32,263 bases of DNA from an uncultured Fibrobacter sp. (GTDB lineage: Bacteria > Fibrobacterota > Fibrobacteria > Fibrobacterales > Fibrobacteraceae): NCBI GenBank assembly GCA_946183925.1, contig CAMHDS010000026.1, positions 1-32,263 of the forward strand, in the 5' to 3' direction. The notes beneath the pieces were generated by a model, which did not search any database, was not told the origin of the DNA, and saw only the letters and a list, made by a program, of their open reading frames with translations. The position numbers and the translations under genes are program-made. This document shows positions 14,222 to 23,764 of this stretch, piece by piece. The number at the start of each line of letters is the position of its first letter. The stretch's first letter is position 1.

Positions 14222-16807
14222 ATGAAACGAGTAATTGCGGGATTAGCGTTGGCCCTTGCCGTAGGAGCCTTTGCTGCCCACCCACAGACCTTGAACAAAG
14301 AAGGTATGGTTGGTGTGAACAAAACCCAGTCCGGTCAGTCTCTTGGACACTCCAAGTTGGCGTTCTTTGCCCTTTTGGACTATGCCGACGGTTTTAAGAA
14401 CATGAACGAAGCGTGGGGGGCAAACGGGTCCGGCTGGGGTAAAGTCGATGAATTTCGCGGCTTGAGTGCCAATGTGGGTTTTGCCTTGGGCATCTGGCAC
14501 TACTTTGATGTGGGCGTCGCGGTCCCGGTCTATTACGATCAGTTTAAGCTGCCTACTCTTGTCAATGATGATGGTAATACTCGTTCAACGGGAGGCCTAG
14601 GTAATGTGAAGGGTAGCTTAAAGGCTCGTTTCCCCTTGCCCGAAGACCAACCTATGGACCTGGCCGTGTTTCTTGGTGCTGCATTCCCCACTGCAGATCA
14701 AAAAAAGCAGGGCCTTTGGGTACGTGAACTGGAATACATCAATAAGGAAACCGGTGAAGGTCAGTCTTTCGGCTCCAATTCCACGACCATGAAATTCGGC
14801 CTTGCTGCTACAGCTGACTTTTCCAAGTTGGATGATGGTGAAGGTCTCCCGTTCTTGATTCACGTGAATGGCGGCTATCGCTATACCAGTAGCGATGGTG
14901 ACGTCTTCATGGGTGTACCTTTTGTGAGTGCTGCTGTCGAATACTACTTCATAGATTTCCTCTCCATCTTTGCAGAATATTTTATGGATATTCAGCTGGA
15001 TGATTTTGTGTACAACAAAGATGGTGAAGGAAACGACATTGCAGAAAACCTAGACTTGCAACAGCTGACTGGGGCACTGGTGTTCCATACTCCGGTGGGC
15101 TTGGACATTCACTTAGGTGCTTCCTATTATTTGGGAGGCGACAAAAAATTGAGCAACGTGAAAGTCTGGAAATCTGATGACCGGCCTGAGGGCGTCCAGC
15201 TTTCGGCTGTTCGTATAAATCCTGAATATACCGTCTATGGAGGTCTTACCTGGAGTGGATTCTTGCTGCCGCAGGATCGTGACGGCGATGGTGTAACGGA
15301 CAACGAAGACAAGTGTCCCGATGATAAGGGACATCGCTTGAACCAGGGCTGTCCGTTGGGTAATCCTGACTCTGATGAAGACGGTGTTTGCGATGCTTGG
15401 GTTGCCGAAAAGGGCTTTGAAAATGAATTCTCCGATGTCTGCGAAGGCGTTGATGAATGCCCCAACGAGCCGGGTGAAGGCGAAGACGGTTGCGAACTGG
15501 ATGACCCCGACCCGGATAAGGATGGCGTTTGTGACCCGTGGGTATCTCAGAAGAAGATGACCAAGAAGTTCAGGGATGTTTGTAGCGGTATTGATGAATG
15601 CCCTGCCCAGCCTGGTCCGGTCGAGTTCAATGGTTGTAAGACCAAGCAACCTGACCCCGATGGCGACGGTATGTGCTCTCCGTGGGTCATTGACGAAGGT
15701 GTGGCCAGCAAGTTTGCAAATACTTGCGCTGGCTACGATATGTGTCCGGGTGAAGCTGGTACCAAGGCCAACAAGGGCTGTCCGTGGGACGATCCCGATG
15801 TGGACGGCGATGGTCTTTGCGATGCTTGGGTGACCGAAAAGAAGATGGGCTACTACTTCGAAAAGGCTGCCGAAGATAAGGAAATTGCCAAGAAGTGGTT
15901 CATTGAAAAGTCTTGTAAGGGTATTGACAAGTGCCCGACCGAATCCGGTCCTGCAAACAACGAAGGCTGCCCGCTGGGTGAACCCGATACCGATGGTGAC
16001 GGAATCTGCGACCCGTGGGTGACCGAGAAGAAGATGCTGGAACAATTTGATGATATCTGTAAGGGTGTTGACCAGTGCCCGACAGAAGCAGGTCCTGAAT
16101 GGGCGAAGGGCTGTCCTATGGATAATCCGGATGCCGATGGCGACTCTCTCTGCGCCTCCTGGGTCTTCGAGAAGTCCATGCACGATCAGTTCAAGGATAT
16201 CTGCCCCACCAAGACTCCGGACCGTTGCCCGACTGAAAATGGTCCTGCTTGGAACAAGGGTTGCCCGTTCGATGACGATCCTGACCCGGATGGCGATGGC
16301 GCCTGCTCTGAATGGGTTGCAACGAAGAAACTCCAGAAGCAGTTCGAAAATGTCTGTAAGGGTATTGACCGTTGCCCAGATGAACCGGGTGCCGACGGCC
16401 ATGGCTGCCCTGTTCAGGCTCCTGAAAAGCTCACTGGTGTGACCTTCAAGAGCGGCAAGGCTACTCTTGAGTCCAACGCCAAGACGGTGCTGAAGGGTGT
16501 GGCTAAGAAGCTCACCACCGAAGATCGCTACAAGGACTTGAACATCGTTATCCAGGGTCATACCGATAACGTGGGTAAGTCTGCCAAGAACCAGAAGCTG
16601 TCTCTTGACCGTGCTAAGGCGGTGATGAACCTGCTTATCAAGTCAGGTGTGAAGAAGAACCGCATTAAGGCTGTGGGTTGCGGTGATAGCGCTCCTGTGG
16701 CCGACAACAAGACGGCAGACGGTCGTGAAGAGAACCGCCGTATCGAAATGCACTACGTGACGCCGGATGACGATGGCACCAAGTGCGTAGCTACCTTCAC
16801 GGATTAA
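14222..16807 (+). CDS. OmpA-family outer-membrane protein with cysteine-rich TSP3-like repeats
   Basis: This 861-residue protein has a signal peptide (about 1-18, ending AFA-AHP). An N-terminal region of about 330 residues is rich in alternating aromatic/glycine strands, consistent with an 8-stranded or larger beta-barrel. A Ca-binding loop, DRDGDGVTDNEDKCP, begins near residue 351. Seven repeats of about 48 residues follow (about 381-731), then an OmpA/MotB peptidoglycan-binding domain (about 737-850) with GHTDNVG and NRRIEMHY. The protein probably sits in the outer membrane, tied to peptidoglycan, with an acidic Ca-binding neck. The layout resembles OprF-type porins with TSP3 linkers, greatly expanded. 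A strong AAGGAGA site and a good terminator suggest high monocistronic expression. Its exact role (porin, envelope anchor, possibly adhesion) is inference. Confidence 0.92.
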   Translation: MKRVIAGLALALAVGAFAAHPQTLNKEGMVGVNKTQSGQSLGHSKLAFFALLDYADGFKNMNEAWGANGSGWGKVDEFRGLSANVGFALGIWHYFDVGVAVPVYYDQFKLPTLVNDDGNTRSTGGLGNVKGSLKARFPLPEDQPMDLAVFLGAAFPTADQKKQGLWVRELEYINKETGEGQSFGSNSTTMKFGLAATADFSKLDDGEGLPFLIHVNGGYRYTSSDGDVFMGVPFVSAAVEYYFIDFLSIFAEYFMDIQLDDFVYNKDGEGNDIAENLDLQQLTGALVFHTPVGLDIHLGASYYLGGDKKLSNVKVWKSDDRPEGVQLSAVRINPEYTVYGGLTWSGFLLPQDRDGDGVTDNEDKCPDDKGHRLNQGCPLGNPDSDEDGVCDAWVAEKGFENEFSDVCEGVDECPNEPGEGEDGCELDDPDPDKDGVCDPWVSQKKMTKKFRDVCSGIDECPAQPGPVEFNGCKTKQPDPDGDGMCSPWVIDEGVASKFANTCAGYDMCPGEAGTKANKGCPWDDPDVDGDGLCDAWVTEKKMGYYFEKAAEDKEIAKKWFIEKSCKGIDKCPTESGPANNEGCPLGEPDTDGDGICDPWVTEKKMLEQFDDICKGVDQCPTEAGPEWAKGCPMDNPDADGDSLCASWVFEKSMHDQFKDICPTKTPDRCPTENGPAWNKGCPFDDDPDPDGDGACSEWVATKKLQKQFENVCKGIDRCPDEPGADGHGCPVQAPEKLTGVTFKSGKATLESNAKTVLKGVAKKLTTEDRYKDLNIVIQGHTDNVGKSAKNQKLSLDRAKAVMNLLIKSGVKKNRIKAVGCGDSAPVADNKTADGREENRRIEMHYVTPDDDGTKCVATFTD
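15362..16411 (+). repeat. Seven coding repeats of a Cys-rich TSP3-like unit
   Basis: Each unit opens with [NDQE]-P-D-x-D-x-D-x-x-C-x-x-W-V, continues with a basic/amphipathic helix-like stretch (x-K-x-M-x-x-x-F-x-x-x-C), and closes with a short CP...GC segment. Every unit has four cysteines, 28 in all. Unit four carries an insertion of about 15 residues (near EKAAEDKEIAKKW). The DNA copies are clearly diverged, so this is not a recent slippage array. Confidence 0.85.
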
Positions 16808-16828
16808 GGTCTCCTACAGAATCTTTGA

Positions 16829-16857
16829 AAAGCCCTGGGTTTGTCCCTGGGCTTTTT
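16829..16857 (+). terminator. Intrinsic terminator of the OmpA/TSP3 gene
   Basis: AAAGCCC pairs with GGGCTTT, then a T/T mismatch and a GGG/CCC pair enclose the loop TTTGT; a T-run follows. It begins 22 bases after the stop codon. The next start codon is only 13 bases past the T-run. Confidence 0.85.
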
Positions 16858-16870
16858 CTAATTTATAGGT

Positions 16871-17095
16871 ATGACGAAGATTGACGAAATTCTTTCAGCT
16901 GGGAACTTTACCAATCACGATGTGGTGGAACAGTTGCCCGGAAACTTGAACCACAAGATGGTGCAAAAGGCCAGACTCGGAAAAAAGCCTGTTCCGCGTC
17001 ATACCCAGGACTTGCTTACCGAGGCGCTCAACCGTCTGGTTAATCCTGAAAAGGTGTTTCGTCGCGAAGAATTGTTCCCCATTGAGGATGGTTAA
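16871..17095 (+). CDS. Small basic protein, possibly HTH-like, unknown function
   Basis: The 74-residue product has no signal peptide or membrane segment. Residues about 14-55 (NFTNHDVVEQLPGNLNHKMV then QKARLGKKPVPRHTQDLLTE) read like two short helices with a basic turn, loosely resembling small Cro/YdaS-type DNA-binding proteins. This similarity is by eye only and weak. The stop codon overlaps the start of the ABC ATPase gene (TAATG), so the two are coupled, and the small protein may regulate or partner the ATPase. The start is 13 bases after a terminator T-run, so a promoter would have to overlap the terminator, or the gene depends on read-through. A weak TAATTT lies at 16859-16864. Confidence 0.72.
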   Translation: MTKIDEILSAGNFTNHDVVEQLPGNLNHKMVQKARLGKKPVPRHTQDLLTEALNRLVNPEKVFRREELFPIEDG

Positions 17096-17934
17096 TGTCT
17101 AGTCTTGTATCTATAAAGGACTTGAACTTTAGGTATCCAAAGTCAGGTAACTTTGCGCTAAAAAACCTGTCTCTAGAAATAGAGGAGGGTTCTTTCTTTG
17201 CTCTCCTTGGTCCCAATGGTGCTGGCAAGACGACTTTGATGAGACTTTTGTGTGGAAGGTTGCCGCATTATACGGGACTATTGAATGTAAAACCAGTGTA
17301 CAGGAATGACGATGGATTTCTCAGTCCTGCCATTTACGGAGTTCTTCTTGAAAACCCAGGTGTTTACCCACGCCTGACTGTGGCGGAATACCTCAGCTAT
17401 TTCGCTGGATTTTACGGGATTGAAAGGAATGAGGCTGTTTCTCGTGGAAGGAATGTTTTAGAAAAAATAAGTGGACCTTCCCTGGACCTCAAACTGTCCC
17501 AGTTATCCCTCGGCAACAAGCAGAAATTACAAGTTGCAAGAGCTCTTGTACATAATCCGAAAATTTTGATACTCGACGAACCCGTGGCCAACCTGGATCC
17601 GGAATCACGTGAACAGGTGTGGAACTATATTGGCGATTGGCGTAAGGAATTAGGCGGTACGGCAATAGTATGTTCCCATATTTTAGCAGAAATGGAATCT
17701 GAGGCGACGGATTACGCCATTATCGATAAGGGTGAAGTACTTCGCTCCGGAAATTTGCAGGATGAATTTCAAAAACAAGAGGGGAAAACATCTCGTTTTG
17801 AAATTGAAGTGCCGTCTCAGACAGATGAGGGTGCTTTGCGAGCGGCTCTTTTAGCGGCGGGGATTTCAGTTGACCAATTAAAAAAACGGGGAATGTCTCT
17901 TTCGGACATATACCGCGAAGCTATTTCACGCTAA
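17095..17934 (+). CDS. ABC transporter ATP-binding protein without an adjacent permease
   Basis: The 279-residue protein is a single nucleotide-binding domain. It has a Walker A GPNGAGKTT (from residue 39), a Q-loop region with LLENPGVYPRLTVAEYLSYF, a signature reading LSLGNKQKL rather than LSGGQ, a Walker B ILILDEP with Glu162, a D-loop, and an H-loop His in VCSHIL. The LSxGNKQK signature and the PRLTVAEYL stretch match ABC-2 type exporter ATPases such as BcrA/NatA. A C-terminal domain of about 65 residues follows. The usual membrane partner is missing on both sides: upstream is the small 74-residue gene, and downstream is the convergent Omp85 gene only 8 bases away. The permease may be encoded elsewhere, or the ATPase may serve another role. 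Confidence 0.9.
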   Translation: MSSLVSIKDLNFRYPKSGNFALKNLSLEIEEGSFFALLGPNGAGKTTLMRLLCGRLPHYTGLLNVKPVYRNDDGFLSPAIYGVLLENPGVYPRLTVAEYLSYFAGFYGIERNEAVSRGRNVLEKISGPSLDLKLSQLSLGNKQKLQVARALVHNPKILILDEPVANLDPESREQVWNYIGDWRKELGGTAIVCSHILAEMESEATDYAIIDKGEVLRSGNLQDEFQKQEGKTSRFEIEVPSQTDEGALRAALLAAGISVDQLKKRGMSLSDIYREAISR

Positions 17935-17942
17935 CAGTTGCA

Positions 17943-19850
17943 TTAGAACGCCTGGGATAAGTCGAAAGCGAACCTGCTCCAGGCGAAGTTTTCCCACTGT
18001 CCCAGGTTTTTCATCTTCTTGTTGATGGCGTAATCCAGGCGGAATGTCAGGAACTGCCAGTGGTAGCGGATTCCAAAACCGAAGCTTGCGTCGGATTCTT
18101 CGATATAGAGATTACTTTCTTCGTCCATGACTTTTGCCCAGTCAAAGAACTGCACGATTTGCCAACGATTCCAACTCTTGATGGGAATTTTCCAACGGAG
18201 TTCTTGATTGAATCGATAGTAGAAAGGAGTGAGACCCGTGTTGATCACCTCTTTTTCGACTTCAGTTCCGTCATCCTCTTGGACGATTTCTTGTGTGGTA
18301 TAGCTAGCGTAGATGCTTCTGAATCGGTAACCACGGACAGAACGAGAACCACCCTGATAGAATACGCGAGCGTCGTCCTCTAGAGCAGAGTTGAAAAATT
18401 TGCCAACACTTCCGCTGACGGCACCGTAAAATGTCCAGAATAGGGGGTAGTACAAATTGACAGTTGCCTCAGAGTAGGTGTAGGGGTTGCCAATCATAGT
18501 GGGTTTATCGAGGGAAGCGGTAAGGTTCAAACCCATACCGACTGTAGGAGCTAGGCGGATTCCTTTGGTTGGATTGAAATAGTCGTCGGTAAAATCAAAA
18601 GTTAGAGCGATTTCTTGCTTTTGTTTTACCATTTTATCTTCGTTCCTATTTACATAACGGGAATCAATGGTTCCACGGAATCGAATGTGACTGGTAATGC
18701 CGAAAGTTAAGTCTGCTCGGTTAATAACTTCGTATCGTTCTTCGATACTGTCCGGGTAGGCGGGCGGGTTGATTTTTTCATGGTTGAAACTAAGACGGTC
18801 GTCAAAACGGATAGCCGTTGGAATGAAGGAGAAAGATGTTCCGAACAAGAGTGGATTTGCATAACCAACAGAGAATTCTTGTTTGTGCTGTGCTACTTGG
18901 ATGCCGGTAGAAAACTCATGGAAATGTCCGAAGAAATTCTTGTGCTTGGCATATGCCTGTGCGCCAAATCCGTAAATTTCTTCATAGAAGAATCCATAAC
19001 GAGTCTCACCTGGAATACGCTCTGTCACATCAAGGTGCACATCTGACAGGCCATCTTCACGCAGAGAATCGCTCATCTTTATCTGGGTGAACAGCTGTGT
19101 CGAGAAAAGTTTATTCTTGAAAGTGTTGTATTGTTTACCATCGATGGTTTCGCCCTGAGGGATTTTCCATAAGGAGGATAACCATGTCGTATCGGTAAGA
19201 CCCTTTTCTTGTGTGATTTCTTTGTCTCTTCGGTCACCCACTCTTTTGGCGGAACTGGCAATGTTTCCCATAATCACCTTTGCTCCAGGTTGAACGGTGA
19301 TTTCCACATATATTTTTTTTGCGACAGTATCAATTTTTTCCAAGTGATCTAGATACACGTGCAGGTAACCGGCCTTGCGGAATGTTGTTTGAATGTATTG
19401 AAGGTCTTCGGAAATGTCATTGTTGTCAAAAACGCGGTCATGAGAAGTTTTCAAACTGGAAGTGTCGATGTCTACGCTATCGGTTTGTGGCATTTTTAGG
19501 ACTGTTCCTGCAAAGTGATAGCGCTCTCCTTCGGATAGAGTGAACAGATATCCGGATTGAATACTGTCCTGAGCCAGGTACTCGCGCTTGATATCTATTT
19601 GGGCATTAAGACTAAAGTACCCCTTGGAATAGTACAGAGATCGTACATTTTCCAGAGATAGGCGCATCATAAAATCTTGTTTGGTAGTATCCAGTTTTCC
19701 AAATTCTTCGGGAATGTCCATCTGTTCTTCCAGTTGGTAATTGGAGAACACCTTGTTTCCGTCAAAACTCATATACCAGGGGTGTTTGTCCCCTTCTTCA
19801 GCCCAGATTATGGCAGCAAGAGCGAAGAGAATCGTTAGAATCTTTTTCAT
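17943..19850 (-). CDS. tamA: Omp85/BamA-superfamily outer-membrane assembly protein (TamA-like)
   Basis: The 635-residue protein has a signal peptide (MKKILTILFALAAIIWA). A periplasmic part of about 250 residues with POTRA-like segments follows (for example KIYVEITVQPGAKVIMGNI, with DTTWLSSLW nearby), then a C-terminal barrel. The barrel contains VRGYRF, the conserved motif of the Omp85 L6 loop, and a final strand ending SRFAFDLSQAF with terminal Phe. Such proteins insert or export outer-membrane and surface proteins. The gene directly follows tamB and overlaps it by ATGA. This linkage is why TamA is preferred over BamA, which usually neighbours skp, lpxD or similar. The order tamB-tamA is reversed compared with E. 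coli. It is convergent with the ABC ATPase, with an 8-base gap and no room for a separate terminator. Confidence 0.85.
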   Translation of the reverse strand: MKKILTILFALAAIIWAEEGDKHPWYMSFDGNKVFSNYQLEEQMDIPEEFGKLDTTKQDFMMRLSLENVRSLYYSKGYFSLNAQIDIKREYLAQDSIQSGYLFTLSEGERYHFAGTVLKMPQTDSVDIDTSSLKTSHDRVFDNNDISEDLQYIQTTFRKAGYLHVYLDHLEKIDTVAKKIYVEITVQPGAKVIMGNIASSAKRVGDRRDKEITQEKGLTDTTWLSSLWKIPQGETIDGKQYNTFKNKLFSTQLFTQIKMSDSLREDGLSDVHLDVTERIPGETRYGFFYEEIYGFGAQAYAKHKNFFGHFHEFSTGIQVAQHKQEFSVGYANPLLFGTSFSFIPTAIRFDDRLSFNHEKINPPAYPDSIEERYEVINRADLTFGITSHIRFRGTIDSRYVNRNEDKMVKQKQEIALTFDFTDDYFNPTKGIRLAPTVGMGLNLTASLDKPTMIGNPYTYSEATVNLYYPLFWTFYGAVSGSVGKFFNSALEDDARVFYQGGSRSVRGYRFRSIYASYTTQEIVQEDDGTEVEKEVINTGLTPFYYRFNQELRWKIPIKSWNRWQIVQFFDWAKVMDEESNLYIEESDASFGFGIRYHWQFLTFRLDYAINKKMKNLGQWENFAWSRFAFDLSQAF

Positions 19851-22800
19851 GGCTTCGCTCCTGTTTTTGTTTCGCTAGATTCGCTTTTTTTATCGGTAGG
19901 CGGTTCGATGGATTCACAATGTCCGATGCCCAGGAGGCAGGGGTTCCAGAATCGGTAGGTGTAGTTTACACCGACGTTCTTTTCAATACGGTTTTCATTG
20001 CCTTCTGTACCTGTGTTGGTCAGGTATTGTTTCGATACAAGAAGACCGCTCAAGGATAATGTTGGGTTAATGTGGTTCTTGTGAGAGAATTCCTTTTCAT
20101 GGAATACGGGGAGGGTATAATTTACGCCAAATTGCAATGCTTGATCGTAGGTGGGGTTTTCGCTCTGGTCCTGGGTGTATCCGAAGATAAGGCTCAAATC
20201 TTTGACCCAACGGTCTAGGGATACGGGAACCTTGAAGTAGCTAGAATCCCTATCATTAGATGTATTGCTATTAAAAAGCATCACTTTCATGTCGATATCG
20301 CCGATGAATTCACCACCAAGAGTCTTATTGGCGGTAGACGAGAGGAATTTGCCAATTGCCTTTCCTGCAAGTTTGTTCCAGTCTGTATTTTCATCGGTGT
20401 CATCTGCAATGCAGCCTAAGAATATATTGTAGTAAATTGCAGCAGCACTAGATTCTCTTCCGCAGTTGGAATTGGGAGTTGCCTGCGGATTAGTGAGGGT
20501 TCCTTGAATGTCCAAGTTGACAGGACAGGTTTCGTTCTGATTGTCGTCAGTTTCGGTACAGTAGGGTAGTTCCTGTGAACTCGAAACATCAAGAACGCCT
20601 TTTTGCCAAGGAACATCGGACCAGCTGATTCGGAAATAGTTCAAGTCGAAGTTATAGACATCTTTGACTCCGATAAAGCCTGCATTGGCGTTGGTTATGT
20701 CACCTCGCAGCAAAGGCCTATTGGTATTGCCAAGGACCCAGATATCAAAGGTAAAGGGGAATGCTGCAAAAGGTGAAAGAATTTCAACGGAGTCTTTTTG
20801 GGTGTCCATTACATGCAAGGACAAGTTGATGGGACTAGCTGCAGAAATTTTGGCTTCTTTATTTTCCGTTTTTCGTAGTTTTGCAACGGCGTTATTGAGC
20901 ATGGCTAGGATCTTGTCCATTGAACTTGGTGTGACTTCAATTTCAAGGTCTTTTTTGTAGACGGCTTTGTCAATGGTGATATTTCCTTCGATACTCTTGT
21001 TCCGGATAAAGCCGTCTATGGAATGAGGAATGACGAATTTGATATCACCTTGTCCCAGAAGTTCGGCATCGCCGTATGATTCGTGGTTGAAAAGGTATTG
21101 GATGGAAGCCAATTCTGTAGAAAGAACGAGAGCATCATTGTTGTCTTCCATGTGACTGGAAATGTTTTCGAGAAGCAGGGTGTGGTGTTTTGTGCGGATG
21201 GTGTATTTTTCTGATTGAAGATCGATTCCTTGCAGCTGCATCTTGTTCAGGTCAAACTGCAATGTGCCCGATATGGTCTCGGCGCTGTCGTTTTGGGTAG
21301 AGGCTTCTGTGATGTCCAAGATTCCCTTTTCTAGGTGTCCACGTGCGTGTAACGGGAACATGTAGTTCAGCTTGGGCGGCTGATAATAAGTGGAATCTGT
21401 TTGAAGGTCGGCGGTGATACCGTTTATGCCTTCCCGGATATTTGCAGTGAGTGCAATCTGTAAATCGGTTTTCTTGATTTCGCTCACGGTTCCAGGAATA
21501 AACCAAGAACCGTTCAGGTTCATGTTTCCTGTAAATACTAGGGCTGTATCAATGAACCCTTCTGCCCAAAGGTTGCCACCATTGTCGGTGTTGTGTGAAA
21601 GACTTATATGGCGTTTGTCATCAAATACATTGTCTAGGGTGACCTGCGTCGTCCCTGTCCAGCCACCTCCGCCAATTCCAAGGTAGGCGTTCAGTTCAAT
21701 CTTGCTTCCTTCGGCAAAGAGGTTCATCTTTTTGATGTTGAACAGATATGGCGGAATCTTGCTGAATTCAATATCGGTGAATTCAATATTTCCCTGCAAT
21801 CCAATTTTTTCTTCATAGGCGATATCACCGTTGATAAAGCCCGAGGTGAACGTGGTGTCGTTGATTGGGTCTAGCAGTAGGGGTATGTTGAATTTTTCAG
21901 ATGCCGCCCAAGCATGTACCACCTGAACGGGCAGCATGCCTGTGGGGTTGAATTCGGGGTTGGAATCGTTGGGCAAGATGAATATGGCTTCACCTTGTAC
22001 TTTGTTCTGACTTTGGATTGCTTCGGCCTTGTCAATGAAAATGGTGTCTCCGTTTTGACGGGCTGAAATGGTTCCCTTCAGATTGTACGGGTCGAAGTTT
22101 CCATCTAGACTCACTTCGGCACTGCCTACGTTGGTGTCGAAGTTCTGTACCCACCGGCCGGTCACTTTACCGTTTAATTTTTCGTTCAGTTTTGTTTTGG
22201 CAAAAGGAATGGTGGATATTTCCACTTGGTCGGCGGTAACATCGATAGTGGTAGAATCCATAATGGTGACGTACGCCTTGGCGTTTCCGCCATGTCGTTG
22301 AGTTACATTCCAGGAGGTGTGGGGAGCGGGTTCGTCCCAAACGACATCGCCTGTGAAGTCGAAGATTTCCTTGGGTGTATAGATGATTCCTTTCGAAAAA
22401 TCGATACCGTGCTTGTCGATGAGCAGCACCGTCTGTAAGGAATCTGCCTTCATCTGGTAGGCATATTCCACGTTCGGAATCTTGACAAATATTCGAGTCT
22501 TTCCGTCAAAGACTGTACCATAGACCTTGAACCTTTCCTTGAGAACCAGTTCCCCCTTTGTCCAGTCTAGAGCCCAAGGTTCAAGTGGGGACATGTCGCC
22601 GGTGTAGGTGACGGGAATGTCGCTATCCAGATCGATTTTTGCCTCGACCACGGAGCCTTGTCGGGTCTCTACCTTTGCGGTTATCTTGTTGCCCTTCTTT
22701 TCAGCAGAATGAATGGTCATGTCCAGAGGCATCATCTGCGGACCGAACAAGGCGCTCATTTTCTCCACTTTTCCCGAAGCGGTTCCGTTGAGATTCATGT

Positions 22801-23755
22801 CCATATCAGCAGCAAGCTGTATGGTTCCGCCCTCGTCATTTTTCAATAATATGTCTGAATGGAATCGCTTCTGGTCTCCTTTGACGCGTATGGTGGCGTT
22901 TAGTGCCATCAGCGGCCAGAACTCTCCAATTCGGGTCTTGATGGTGACGTCGTAGTTGGGCTTGCCTGTTTTGGGGTGGAGGCTAGCCTTTGTCTGTACA
23001 TGGAGCTTGCCAATAGTGGGTGCTCCTTTGGGAATCTTGACGGGTAGCCAGTCCTCTACCTTCTTCACGTCTAAAGAGGTTGTGGTGGACACTGCCGCCA
23101 AGTTTTTCTTGGAGGTTGTGGCGTCAACAGCGATGGAATCAGGGCCTGCCACCACTTTGCCCTTCATCTTGATTTGGTCAGATTGGAAGTCTAGGGCCAT
23201 ACTGACTTTGGCAGGGTGTTTCACGAAATCGCCCTTGATGCTATCGGCGCTAAACCGGGCCTTGGTGGAGCCCTCGCTCTTTAGAGAAATGTCTTTGGCC
23301 TCCCAGTGTTTGCTGGAGTCCAGGTCTACAGTAAGTTTTCCGACGCCGATGTCTACCGGCACGTAGAATTTCACTTGCTCCGGTAGGGATGGCGGCGAGC
23401 TGTCTGTTTCAACGTTCTTTTCTTTGGGCGGTCCTGCAGAAGAAATTCTGACATTGACTTCGCCGGTTTGAAGCTGGATGTTTCGGTTCTCCTGGAATAG
23501 GGTGATGTCCAGGTCGGTGTTTCGCAGGATAAAGGTGTTTTCGCCGTTTTTAATGGCGATGGAATCCCAGTGGTGTGTCAGGTAGCCATCTTGGTGGTGT
23601 CCATGGGGAGAAATTTCAATAGAGCCGAAACTGTGGGGGCTTGAAAGGACTACATCCAGCAAATAGTCCGACAACCAGGTGCAAAGAGCCAATGCACCCA
23701 CAATCGCCGTCGTGATTACGGCGGGCCTAAGGAATGTCGAAGTTCGATTCTTCAA
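19847..23755 (-). CDS. tamB: Translocation and assembly module protein TamB (AsmA-like, DUF490)
   Basis: The 1302-residue protein has one N-terminal membrane anchor (about residues 12-32, AVITTAIVGALALCTWLSDY). A very long region of alternating beta strands follows, typical of the TamB/YhdP beta-groove family. The C-terminal third is TamB-like: LRGDITNANAGFIG, DLNYFRISWSDVPWQKGVLDV, then NLDIQGTLTNPQATP and a mention of GGEFIGDID before a final beta-rich part and a hydrophilic tail (DKKSESSETKTGAKP). TamB spans the periplasm; in proteobacteria it partners TamA and has been linked to phospholipid transport to the outer membrane. The start is a TTG at 23753-23755 with no Shine-Dalgarno sequence. 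Its last bases overlap the start of the Omp85 gene (ATGA), indicating translational coupling. Confidence 0.88.
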   Translation of the reverse strand: MKNRTSTFLRPAVITTAIVGALALCTWLSDYLLDVVLSSPHSFGSIEISPHGHHQDGYLTHHWDSIAIKNGENTFILRNTDLDITLFQENRNIQLQTGEVNVRISSAGPPKEKNVETDSSPPSLPEQVKFYVPVDIGVGKLTVDLDSSKHWEAKDISLKSEGSTKARFSADSIKGDFVKHPAKVSMALDFQSDQIKMKGKVVAGPDSIAVDATTSKKNLAAVSTTTSLDVKKVEDWLPVKIPKGAPTIGKLHVQTKASLHPKTGKPNYDVTIKTRIGEFWPLMALNATIRVKGDQKRFHSDILLKNDEGGTIQLAADMDMNLNGTASGKVEKMSALFGPQMMPLDMTIHSAEKKGNKITAKVETRQGSVVEAKIDLDSDIPVTYTGDMSPLEPWALDWTKGELVLKERFKVYGTVFDGKTRIFVKIPNVEYAYQMKADSLQTVLLIDKHGIDFSKGIIYTPKEIFDFTGDVVWDEPAPHTSWNVTQRHGGNAKAYVTIMDSTTIDVTADQVEISTIPFAKTKLNEKLNGKVTGRWVQNFDTNVGSAEVSLDGNFDPYNLKGTISARQNGDTIFIDKAEAIQSQNKVQGEAIFILPNDSNPEFNPTGMLPVQVVHAWAASEKFNIPLLLDPINDTTFTSGFINGDIAYEEKIGLQGNIEFTDIEFSKIPPYLFNIKKMNLFAEGSKIELNAYLGIGGGGWTGTTQVTLDNVFDDKRHISLSHNTDNGGNLWAEGFIDTALVFTGNMNLNGSWFIPGTVSEIKKTDLQIALTANIREGINGITADLQTDSTYYQPPKLNYMFPLHARGHLEKGILDITEASTQNDSAETISGTLQFDLNKMQLQGIDLQSEKYTIRTKHHTLLLENISSHMEDNNDALVLSTELASIQYLFNHESYGDAELLGQGDIKFVIPHSIDGFIRNKSIEGNITIDKAVYKKDLEIEVTPSSMDKILAMLNNAVAKLRKTENKEAKISAASPINLSLHVMDTQKDSVEILSPFAAFPFTFDIWVLGNTNRPLLRGDITNANAGFIGVKDVYNFDLNYFRISWSDVPWQKGVLDVSSSQELPYCTETDDNQNETCPVNLDIQGTLTNPQATPNSNCGRESSAAAIYYNIFLGCIADDTDENTDWNKLAGKAIGKFLSSTANKTLGGEFIGDIDMKVMLFNSNTSNDRDSSYFKVPVSLDRWVKDLSLIFGYTQDQSENPTYDQALQFGVNYTLPVFHEKEFSHKNHINPTLSLSGLLVSKQYLTNTGTEGNENRIEKNVGVNYTYRFWNPCLLGIGHCESIEPPTDKKSESSETKTGAKP

Positions 23756-23764
23756 CTAGCTAGA

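Noticed and set aside
15113..16561. 482-codon minus-strand frame with repeats opposite the TSP3 region
   Set aside because: Its repeats only mirror the coding repeats on the plus strand.
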